This document shows positions 27,128 through 33,734 of a DNA stretch of 64,000 bases, one piece after another. A program made the translations under genes and the position numbers. The notes beneath the pieces were generated by a model. That model was not told where the DNA came from. It did not search any database and saw nothing but the letters and a program-made list of their open reading frames with translations. This DNA comes from Borrelia turcica IST7 (GTDB taxonomy: Bacteria; Spirochaetota; Spirochaetia; Borreliales; Borreliaceae), in assembly GCF_003606285.1 (NCBI RefSeq), contig NZ_CP028884.1, positions 868,001 through 932,000 on the forward strand. The letters run 5' to 3'. Positions within the stretch are counted from its first letter, which is position 1, and the number at the start of each line of letters is the position of its first letter.

Positions 27128-27994
27128 ATGAAAAGCATGACTGGATTTTTTCATTTGGAAAAAATTGTTGAAAATTATATGTTTAGTGTTAATTTAAAAT
27201 CTTATAATGGTAAATTTTTAGAGTTTAAATTTAGATTGCCTGAGACTTTATATGCGTATGAGTATGAGATAAGGAATCTTATTGCAGGCTATGTTAGTAG
27301 GGGTAATGTTTTCTTAACTGTGGGATACAAAGAAATAGTTCCAACTATTGATTTTACTTTAAACCCTAACTATATTGAGGCTATGATTCGTCTTAGGGAT
27401 AGCTTGTTACATAGTAATTTAAAGATTAAGGATGAAGTAAGTCTTGGTGATTTTTTATCTTTAAAGGGAGCTTTAATTGTTGATGAGGGTGTTGAAAATC
27501 AAGGAATGATTTATAGTTCTTTTAAGAGTGTATTGGAAGAAGTTTTACTTAATTATGACAAGAGTAGAATCTTTGAAGGAGAGCATACAAAACAAGATAT
27601 CATTTCAACTCTTGTTTTAATACAGGATGATTTGGATTTTTTAAAAAAATCTCAGAGTAACATCAATGATAGACTTTTCTTAAGTTTAAAGGAAAATTTA
27701 TTAAAGTTAGTGAATGATTTTAGTGATGTTAATATTGCAGAAGAAGCTGCTAAAATGTCAATTCGACTAGATATTAATGAGGAAATAGTGAGGCTATATT
27801 CACACATAGATAATTTTTATAAAAACCTTGAAAGTGAGATATGTGGCAAAGTTTTGGAATTTATTGCTCAAGAAATGCATAGAGAAATTACAACAATGAG
27901 CAATAAAGTAATTGATCTTGATATTAGAAATTTAGTTTTAAATATGAAATTAAATTTGGAGAAAATAAAAGAGCAGGTAAGGAATATTGAATGA
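27128..27994 (+). CDS. yicC: YicC-family endoribonuclease
   Basis: A 288-residue YicC/YloC-type protein. It begins with the family signature MKSMTGF (so ATG 27128 rather than the TTG just before) and ends with the conserved region FIAQEMHREITTMSNKVIDLD, which carries the acidic residues linked to RNase activity in this family. It is followed by the cmk-like gene with a 4-base overlap. In other bacteria YicC lies beside gmk and rpoZ; here it is close to rpoZ. Confidence 0.9.
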   Translation: MKSMTGFFHLEKIVENYMFSVNLKSYNGKFLEFKFRLPETLYAYEYEIRNLIAGYVSRGNVFLTVGYKEIVPTIDFTLNPNYIEAMIRLRDSLLHSNLKIKDEVSLGDFLSLKGALIVDEGVENQGMIYSSFKSVLEEVLLNYDKSRIFEGEHTKQDIISTLVLIQDDLDFLKKSQSNINDRLFLSLKENLLKLVNDFSDVNIAEEAAKMSIRLDINEEIVRLYSHIDNFYKNLESEICGKVLEFIAQEMHREITTMSNKVIDLDIRNLVLNMKLNLEKIKEQVRNIE

Positions 27995-28524
27995 GGATAG
28001 CTGTTTCTAGTAAGAGCGGTTGTGGGAATACAACTATTAGTGGGATGCTGGCAAAGCATTATGGTTTAAAACTTATTAATTATACTTTTCATGATATAGC
28101 TAGAGAAAAACAAATACCTTTTGATTTATTTTATAAGAATGAAATCATTGGTAGAAATGATTATTATTGGGATGAATATCTTGATAATAAGTTATTGGAA
28201 TTTTCCAAAGAGGATAATACAGTTCTTGCCTCCAGGCTTGCAATTTGGCTTTCAAAGAATGCTGATTTAAAAATATATCTTTATGCTAAAATAGAAGTTA
28301 GAGCAGAGAGAATCATCAATAGAGAAGGTGGGATGTATTCTGATATTTTAAGTACTACTTTTAATAGGGATTCTAATGATTCAAAGAGATATTTGTCTGC
28401 ATATAATATAGATGTTGACAATTATGTAGATGTAGCTGACTTGATAGTTGATACAACGGATAGGACAGCAAATAGAGTTTTTGAGCTGATAAAAGATGAA
28501 ATAGAGAAGAGAAATTTAATTTAA
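27991..28524 (+). CDS. cmk: cytidylate-kinase-like P-loop kinase
   Basis: A protein of 177 residues similar to the short (archaeal-type) cytidylate kinase-like family. The phosphate loop reads SKSGCGNTTIS (residues 7-17): the Lys normally before Ser/Thr is Asn13. Lys8 lies near enough to compensate, but that is speculation. Later segments, such as the Arg-rich lid-like region with RAERIINREG and FNRDSNDSKRY, agree with a nucleoside monophosphate kinase. Substrate CMP/dCMP is assigned by family only. It overlaps yicC by 4 bases and precedes rpoZ by about 30 bases. Confidence 0.75.
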   Translation: MRIAVSSKSGCGNTTISGMLAKHYGLKLINYTFHDIAREKQIPFDLFYKNEIIGRNDYYWDEYLDNKLLEFSKEDNTVLASRLAIWLSKNADLKIYLYAKIEVRAERIINREGGMYSDILSTTFNRDSNDSKRYLSAYNIDVDNYVDVADLIVDTTDRTANRVFELIKDEIEKRNLI

Positions 28525-28555
28525 GTTAAATGAATGGAATAGGAGGTTTTAAGGG

Positions 28556-28753
28556 ATGAGGATACCTTTGAAAAAAATACAAGATTTTGATGGTAATTAT
28601 TATGAGCTTGTTACGGCGGTCATAATGCGTACAGAGCAAATTATTGATGAAATTTCTTTAGCAGAACATGCTATTTCTGATGAAAAGGTAGTGGGACAAG
28701 CTTTTAATGATATTTTAACCGGTAAATTTACATATTCAATTGAAGAGAGATAG
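28556..28753 (+). CDS. rpoZ: RNA polymerase omega subunit
   Basis: A small protein (65 residues) of omega type, which helps assemble the beta' subunit. It has an excellent ribosome-binding site (AGGAGG) and begins MRIPLKKI. The helix [15 protein letters not shown] corresponds to the conserved A-R-R-(A/R)-QL region, with the usual Arg/Gln pattern altered. Assignment relies on size, this helix and position between cmk and miaA. miaA starts inside its last codons. Confidence 0.75.
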   Translation: MRIPLKKIQDFDGNYYELVTAVIMRTEQIIDEISLAEHAISDEKVVGQAFNDILTGKFTYSIEER

Positions 28754-29642
28754 AATTGTTTTTATATTTGGCCCTACGGCTGTAGGTAAAAGTGACATTT
28801 TATTCAATTTTCCTCAGAATGTAGCTGAAGTGATTAATGTTGACTCTATTCAAGTGTACAAGGAGTTTGATATTGCTTCTTGTAAGCCTAGCATGCAGTT
28901 AAGAGCTCATATAAAGCATCATTTAGTAGATTTTTTAGAACCAACTAATGAGTATACTCTTGGAATTTTTTATAAAAGGGCATTAAAAATAATAGAAAAT
29001 TTAAAAGAGCAATTTAAACTTCCTATATTTGTAGGTGGATCTGCTTTTTATTTTAAACATTTATACTATGGGCTACCTAGTACCCCAATCATTTCTTCTG
29101 AAGTAAGACTTTATGTAGAAAATCTTTTAAAGATTAATGGAAAAGATTTTTTATTAGAGAAACTTAAAAGTGTGGATTTTGAAAGATATGAAACAATAAG
29201 TAAAAATGATATTTATAGAATTAAAAGATCTCTTGAAGTTTACTATCAAACAGGTATTCCAATTAGTCAATTTTTGGAAAAGGGGCAGAGGCTTGAAAAT
29301 GTTTTGCTTATTGGATTGAAAAGGCCCATTGAGGAGATTAAGTCTAGGATAACAGATAGAGTTAAAAATATGATTAATTGTGGGTTACTTGAAGAAATTA
29401 AAAGATTAATGGGAAAGGGATATAATGAGACAACTCCGGCTTTCAAGGGAATAGGTTATCGTGAATTTTTATTATGGAAAAGTAGACCTTATTACATGTT
29501 AGATGATATAATAAATTTAATAAATAAGAATTCATTTTTATATGTAAAAAGACAAATGACTTTTTTTAATAAGATTCCTAATGTTTTATGGTTTCATCCG
29601 GAAGATGATTTAGAGAGCATTTTGAGTTTAATTTTTGATTAA
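28740..29642 (+). CDS. miaA: tRNA dimethylallyltransferase MiaA
   Basis: A 300-residue enzyme that adds dimethylallyl to A37 of tRNAs reading U-starting codons. Its motifs are [13 protein letters not shown] (P-loop), [20 protein letters not shown] (the DSxQ(V/L)Y signature), HHLVDFL and [16 protein letters not shown]. The start is TTG at 28740, 14 bases inside rpoZ; no other start keeps the P-loop strand, and no ribosome-binding site is evident, so translation is probably coupled to rpoZ. Confidence 0.94.
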   Translation: MKRDRIVFIFGPTAVGKSDILFNFPQNVAEVINVDSIQVYKEFDIASCKPSMQLRAHIKHHLVDFLEPTNEYTLGIFYKRALKIIENLKEQFKLPIFVGGSAFYFKHLYYGLPSTPIISSEVRLYVENLLKINGKDFLLEKLKSVDFERYETISKNDIYRIKRSLEVYYQTGIPISQFLEKGQRLENVLLIGLKRPIEEIKSRITDRVKNMINCGLLEEIKRLMGKGYNETTPAFKGIGYREFLLWKSRPYYMLDDIINLINKNSFLYVKRQMTFFNKIPNVLWFHPEDDLESILSLIFD

Positions 29643-29658
29643 TAAGGAGATGTGAGGC

Positions 29659-29754
29659 GTGCCTTGTGGAAGAAAAAGAAAACTAAAGAAAATATCTACT
29701 CATAAAAGAAAGAAAAAAAGAAGAAAGAATAGACACAAAAAAAAGAATAAATAA
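29659..29754 (+). CDS. ribosomal protein bS22-like, AURKAIP1/COX24-type basic peptide
   Basis: A 31-residue, extremely basic protein starting at GTG 29659, with AAGGAG about ten bases upstream. It reads MPCGRKRKLKKIS, then THKRKKKRR and NRHKKKNK. This is the composition and pattern (K-R-K-x-x-K-x-x-x-H-K-x-K-K-x-R-R-K-x-x-R) of the AURKAIP1/COX24 family, which includes mycobacterial bS22 and mitochondrial mS38. bS22 was reported as a previously unannotated protein in the B. burgdorferi ribosome structure, so this is probably that gene. It lies 16 bases after miaA and is followed by a terminator. It is short enough to be missed by length-filtered gene calling. Confidence 0.8.
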   Translation: MPCGRKRKLKKISTHKRKKKRRKNRHKKKNK

Positions 29755-29757
29755 TAT

Positions 29758-29799
29758 TAAAATGTTAGTTAGTAATGAGTTTATCTAGCTAGCATTTTA
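29758..29799. terminator. terminator after miaA-bS22, possibly bidirectional
   Basis: TAAAATGTTAGTTAG and CTAGCTAGCATTTTA form a 15-bp stem (two G-U pairs) around a 12-base loop. It lies between convergent transcripts: the miaA-bS22 end on the left and the SH3 lipoprotein gene on the right. Confidence 0.7.
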
Positions 29800-29811
29800 A
29801 ATTAGCTTGTT

Positions 29812-30171
29812 TTATTCAATTATTATATTATCTATTATGTTTATATCTTTACTAAAGATGTAGCCTCTTTTCCCTTTATAATTTACTAGTATCCAATTTC
29901 CTTTAAGTCCGTATTTTTCTGTTGTTTGCATTATTTTTTCAATCTTTACTATTTCATCTTTTTTAATTATCGTTAAGTAATCGTAATTGGTATTGTTTTT
30001 TTTAATTTCATTATTTAGAAGAGCATAATCTTTTATTACTATTCCTACTTTTTTTGAAAAGCCTAAAATACTACTTTTTGGTAAATTGAAATTTTCTGTT
30101 AAAGAAATTTCTAGTCTTTTACTACATGACAAAAGTAATATGTAGATTAAGTAAAATAATGGTCTTTTCAT
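29812..30171 (-). CDS. small lipoprotein with bacterial SH3-like domain
   Basis: A protein of 119 residues. The signal peptide ends YILLLSC, making Cys16 the likely lipidated residue. The mature part looks like a bacterial SH3 fold: KVGIVIKDYALL, then LTIIKKDEIVKIEKI, and the typical end GNWILVNYKGKRGYIFSKDI. Such domains often bind peptidoglycan or other envelope components. It is monocistronic and divergent from the next outer-membrane protein gene. Its precise role is unknown. Confidence 0.75.
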   Translation of the reverse strand: MKRPLFYLIYILLLSCSKRLEISLTENFNLPKSSILGFSKKVGIVIKDYALLNNEIKKNNTNYDYLTIIKKDEIVKIEKIMQTTEKYGLKGNWILVNYKGKRGYIFSKDINIIDNIIIE

Positions 30172-30190
30172 AATTTCTTGTATAACTTAC

Positions 30191-30219
30191 TTGATATACA
30201 GTTATATATAATATAATAT
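30191..30219 (+). promoter_or_regulatory. promoter for the 179-residue outer-membrane protein gene
   Basis: TTGATA (30191-30196) is followed after 17 bases by TAATAT (30214-30219); an alternative -10, TATAAT at 30212, would give 15-base spacing. AAGGA then lies before ATG 30245. Confidence 0.45.
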
Positions 30220-30244
30220 TTTTTATAAAGTTTAAGGAATATTG

Positions 30245-30784
30245 ATGAAAAAGTATGTATGTTTGTTGTTATTTTTATGTTTGAGTAATTTATTTGCATA
30301 TCCGTTATCTTTTGGGGGAGGATTTTCTTATCAATTTACTAATTATACTAGCAAAAACGATTTAAATAAATTTGCACAAAATTCTAATAGAGTAGATAAT
30401 GGAATAAATTTAAATTTATTTTTTGATGCTAATTATGTTATTTTTGATGTGTCTTATAAAGATGCTTTTATATCTGAACATAACGGTAGATATTTTGGAA
30501 TTGGGCTTTGTGGGATTTATCCAATTATTTTTAAAGAATATGTTAGAGTATTATTTCCTCTTCTTGGGATTAAATATGCAGTTGATTTAAGTTCTGAGAA
30601 ACGAAATCTGTTTTTTTTGTCTTTAGGACTTGCTACAGACCTTTTTATTCCTGAAGTTAAAGGACTTTATGTTAGGCCTTTATTGATGCTTTCTGTTTCT
30701 CCGACTTCTGCTTCTGGCAATTTTTCTTCTTTGACAACTGAAATTACACTTGGAATTAATATTGGTTGGAAATTTCTTAATTAG
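30245..30784 (+). CDS. small outer-membrane beta-barrel-like protein
   Basis: A 179-residue exported protein. The signal peptide ends SNLFA; the mature chain is made of alternating short strands rich in Gly and aromatics (LSFGGGFSYQFTNY, RYFGIGLCGIYPI, LFFLSLGLATDLFI, ITLGINIGWKFLN). The last strand suits insertion by BAM. Eight strands would fit the length, though I cannot prove the number. The ATG at 30245 with AAGGA upstream is chosen over TTG 30242. No named family is recognised. The 3' end overlaps the convergent gene by 8 bases. Confidence 0.65.
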   Translation: MKKYVCLLLFLCLSNLFAYPLSFGGGFSYQFTNYTSKNDLNKFAQNSNRVDNGINLNLFFDANYVIFDVSYKDAFISEHNGRYFGIGLCGIYPIIFKEYVRVLFPLLGIKYAVDLSSEKRNLFFLSLGLATDLFIPEVKGLYVRPLLMLSVSPTSASGNFSSLTTEITLGINIGWKFLN

Positions 30785-31565
30785 GCAGTTTTATTCCTAA
30801 GTGAAAAGGGATTATTCTCTCTTGTCCAAAGAGATTGGATGTAGCATTAAGTTTATGGGGCAAATTATTTGATTTTACGACCAGTGTGCTTGAACCACCT
30901 CCGTCTAGGTTAATAGAATTAATAATTCCATACTTTAAAGATAAGTCTATTGCATCATTTAAGGAAATCCCTTTACTTTTATTAATTCCTCTTCCCTCGA
31001 TTGTTATGAGATATAAGTGTTTATTTCCTTTGTCAGTTCCTATTATTGTTCTTGGATGTTTGTTTTCTTTAAAATTTTTAGTATACTTCCCATTTTTGAT
31101 TAAGGGGAAGAACCCACTAAAACCATAATCAGAAGTTTTTATTTCATCTATTTTAGGGTTTAATATTATTTGATTGTTCTTAATTACAATTGCTCCATAA
31201 TTTTGTCTTGCATTAGATATTATTTTTTTGTCATATATATATAAGCCACGGGGATAGTACATGCTATTTTTTATCTCATATGGACTAGTATTAATAGCAA
31301 TGTCTACTTCATTTGAAATTAAAAATTGACTTGTTGTCTGACCTTCAAAGTAATAATTATTTGTTTTTTTGTCGAAAATAGGCTTTGAAATTATGAACTT
31401 TAAATTTTTGTTTTTAATCTTGGCAATAACATAATTGCTTTCCATAAAAGAGCCTTGAATTATTTTGTATTTAGAGATATCTTCTTTTGAGTTGAGAAAT
31501 TTTGATGCAGATAAGAAACCAAGTAATAAAATTAATAGTGTTAAATATGAAAGTTTTTTATTCAT
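30777..31565 (-). CDS. phosphodiester glycosidase (NAGPA-domain) family protein
   Basis: A 262-residue protein with one N-terminal membrane anchor or signal sequence (LTLLILLLGFLSASKFL). The C-terminal half carries the NAGPA-family signature: HPRTIIGTDKGNKHLYLITI, then KGISLNDAIDLSLKYGI and NSINLDGGGSSTLV. Family members cleave sugar phosphodiesters, such as uncovering mannose-6-phosphate or acting on wall polymers. The substrate here is unknown; an envelope polysaccharide or peptidoglycan-linked polymer is possible. The start overlaps the upstream gene by 8 bases, so the two form an operon. Confidence 0.8.
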   Translation of the reverse strand: MNKKLSYLTLLILLLGFLSASKFLNSKEDISKYKIIQGSFMESNYVIAKIKNKNLKFIISKPIFDKKTNNYYFEGQTTSQFLISNEVDIAINTSPYEIKNSMYYPRGLYIYDKKIISNARQNYGAIVIKNNQIILNPKIDEIKTSDYGFSGFFPLIKNGKYTKNFKENKHPRTIIGTDKGNKHLYLITIEGRGINKSKGISLNDAIDLSLKYGIINSINLDGGGSSTLVVKSNNLPHKLNATSNLFGQERIIPFHLGIKLPN

Positions 31566-32070
31566 TTCTTTTTATTTTATAGGAATAAATGCTTTTAGGA
31601 TAGTTTTTTAAAATTATATCTTTAATTTTAAAAAACAATGCTTTATTTTTTGTTCTTGCAATGATATATAATTGGTAAATTATTTTTATATTTAGTTCTT
31701 TATATTTTTTTAAAATATCATTAATTTCTTCTTCATTTATTTTGTCTTCATTGATTCTGAGTTTTAGTAGTAGAATTTCATTTTTTGTATTTTCATTTTT
31801 TGGTTCTTTTATTTTTTTTAAAAAATGATTAGCCTCTTCATATTTCTTTATTTTAAGTAAGTATTTGGACATGAGTAAATAATGTAGTTCTAGGTTAAGA
31901 TTTTTGATTTCATTTATTGTTTCAAGTTCTTTTGGTAAATTATTATTTAAGTCATACAGCATGTATAGTTTATTTAGCTTTTCAAGTTTTTCTTTGTCTT
32001 TACTGTAAAGTAAAGCAAAAGAAGATATTAAAAAAAAGGCTAGGAAAATGTTAAATGAGATTTTATTCAT
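31558..32070 (-). CDS. exported helical-repeat protein
   Basis: A 170-residue protein with a signal peptide (to about residue 22, ending FALLYS). The rest is Lys/Glu/Leu-rich helix with TPR-like spacing (ELHYLLMSKYLLKIKKYEEA, then FLKKIKEPKN). No catalytic motif is seen. It is the first gene of a two-gene leftward unit with the NAGPA-domain protein, which suggests they act together in the periplasm. Confidence 0.6.
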   Translation of the reverse strand: MNKISFNIFLAFFLISSFALLYSKDKEKLEKLNKLYMLYDLNNNLPKELETINEIKNLNLELHYLLMSKYLLKIKKYEEANHFLKKIKEPKNENTKNEILLLKLRINEDKINEEEINDILKKYKELNIKIIYQLYIIARTKNKALFFKIKDIILKNYPKSIYSYKIKRNE

Positions 32071-32104
32071 GCTGATTATTGTAGATAATATACACTTTTT
32101 TTGT

Positions 32105-32146
32105 AAGAATAAGAAGGAATGAGTAAAAAATGTCCTTCTTATTCTT
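32105..32146. terminator. perfect 14-bp hairpin after the PTS gene
   Basis: AAGAATAAGAAGGA pairs perfectly with TCCTTCTTATTCTT around a 14-base loop. It lies 12 bases beyond the PTS stop. Read leftward, as the genes run, it lacks a T run immediately after the stem; read rightward it has TTTCTTTTTT. It is probably the PTS terminator, but its orientation signal is odd and it could instead shield the mRNA 3' end. Confidence 0.6.
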
Positions 32147-32158
32147 TCTTTTTTAAAT

Positions 32159-33598
32159 TTAAATTTTAGACTTTATATAAGTTGCAATTTTTTCAGATTT
32201 AGCTCCGAATATTGCTTGGGCTTGGTTTCCGGATGAGATGATTGTACCACTTGCTCCAAGATTTTTTATTAAATCTTTATTTACTAATTTAGGATTCTCT
32301 ACATCTACTCGGAGTCTTGTGAAGCATGAATCAACATTTTTTATGTTGTTAAGCCCGCCAAAGGCTTTAATGATTGAATCAAAAATTTCATCGTCAGAGA
32401 TATTGGAGGGAATGTGAGATATTAGTTCTCCTTCATTATCATCTTCACGTCCAGGTGTTTTGATTTTAAAGATTTTTATTAGTGTTATGAAAATAATGAA
32501 GTAAACAGTTCCAATTCCAAGTCCTATTGGAAATATTAATAGAGCTTTTGTTGACTTTGGAAACATTAAAAAGTAGTCTATTATACCTGCTGAGAGTGCG
32601 AACGCTATGTGTACTCCAAAGATGTTAGTAATGATTAATGATAAACCGGTTAGGACAGCGTGTATTAGATAAAGGAAAGGTGCTATTAACATGAATGTAT
32701 ATTCTATTGGTTCTGTAATTCCTGTAAGAAATGCAGTAAGTGATGCTGAGAGTAAAAGTCCACCCACTTCCCCTCGGCGCTCTTTTTTGGATGTTAAGTA
32801 CATAGCAAGAGCAGCACCAGGTAGTCCAAATAACATCATAGGATACATTCCTGCTGTAAATGTTCCAGCATTTGGATCTCCATTTAAATATCTTGTAATT
32901 TCTCCTTGAACTATACTCCCATCGGATGCAGTATATTCTCCAAATACAAAATATACTAAAGTGTTAAGGAGTTGATGTAGCCCTGTTATTATTAGTAATC
33001 TATTTAAGAATCCAAATACAAACAACCCTAAATGACCAGCTTCTACCATCCAATTTCCGACTTGGTTAATAGCTATTTGTAAGGGTGCCCATAGAAACCC
33101 AAAGACTATTGCTAGTAAAGCAGACAGTAATCCATTCATTATTGGTACTAACCTTTGGCCTGAGAAAAATCCTAAAAATTGTGGTATTTCCCAGTATACC
33201 ACTTTATCGCTAAGCATAGCTGAGGTTGTACCTGCAATAATACCTCCCAATACAGACATGTTTACAGGTTCTAATTTTCCGTTAATTGTTATTGTAAATG
33301 TAGCCAGACCTGCATTTAGAATTAAATACCCAACGGCTCCTCCAAGAGCTGCAGCTGCCTTGTTATTTTTAGATAAACCCATTCCAGTTCCAATTGCAAA
33401 TAGTATAGGTAAATTCCCAAGGATAGCCCCACCTGATTGTTCCATTAATTTCCCAATTTGTCTAAAAATTCCAGAGGGATCTGTAGCTTCTATTATTAAG
33501 TATCCAAATCCAAGTAAAATCCCTGCAATTGGTAAGACAGCTGCGGGAGTTTGTACTGCTTTTCCAAGGTTTTGTAAATTTTTCATTACATTATTCAT
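32159..33598 (-). CDS. PTS permease EIICB, glucose/maltose class
   Basis: A protein of 479 residues with an N-terminal EIIC membrane domain (about 1-370; begins LGKAVQTPAAVLPIAGILLG and includes the sugar-site region TGITEPIEYTFMLIAPFLY) and a C-terminal EIIB domain with the phosphorylated cysteine in NVDSCFTRLRVDV (about residue 424). No EIIA domain is fused, so a separate EIIA is needed. The class (glucose, maltose or N-acetylglucosamine) fits the EIIB motif, but the sugar cannot be named from sequence. A GGAGG site precedes the ATG. It lies downstream of hrpA by 136 bases and has its own likely control region. I do not recall a PTS gene here in Lyme-group chromosomes. Confidence 0.88.
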   Translation of the reverse strand: MNNVMKNLQNLGKAVQTPAAVLPIAGILLGFGYLIIEATDPSGIFRQIGKLMEQSGGAILGNLPILFAIGTGMGLSKNNKAAAALGGAVGYLILNAGLATFTITINGKLEPVNMSVLGGIIAGTTSAMLSDKVVYWEIPQFLGFFSGQRLVPIMNGLLSALLAIVFGFLWAPLQIAINQVGNWMVEAGHLGLFVFGFLNRLLIITGLHQLLNTLVYFVFGEYTASDGSIVQGEITRYLNGDPNAGTFTAGMYPMMLFGLPGAALAMYLTSKKERRGEVGGLLLSASLTAFLTGITEPIEYTFMLIAPFLYLIHAVLTGLSLIITNIFGVHIAFALSAGIIDYFLMFPKSTKALLIFPIGLGIGTVYFIIFITLIKIFKIKTPGREDDNEGELISHIPSNISDDEIFDSIIKAFGGLNNIKNVDSCFTRLRVDVENPKLVNKDLIKNLGASGTIISSGNQAQAIFGAKSEKIATYIKSKI

Positions 33599-33734
33599 AA
33601 CAAATATCCTCCATTAATTTTATATTCTTTGTTAGATAAAGTTTAACTTAACCTTAAATATGATACTAGTTTAATATCAATATTTTATGTTGATTGATTT
33701 TAAAGGTTTTGTGTGAGCTGGGTTTTTTATGCTT
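33599..33734. promoter_or_regulatory. control region of the PTS gene with a spaced inverted repeat
   Basis: Between hrpA and the PTS gene there are 136 AT-rich bases. They contain TGATA-N9-TATCA (33661-33679), a possible operator half-site pair. No clear terminator for hrpA is seen. The promoter is not convincing by eye. Confidence 0.3.
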
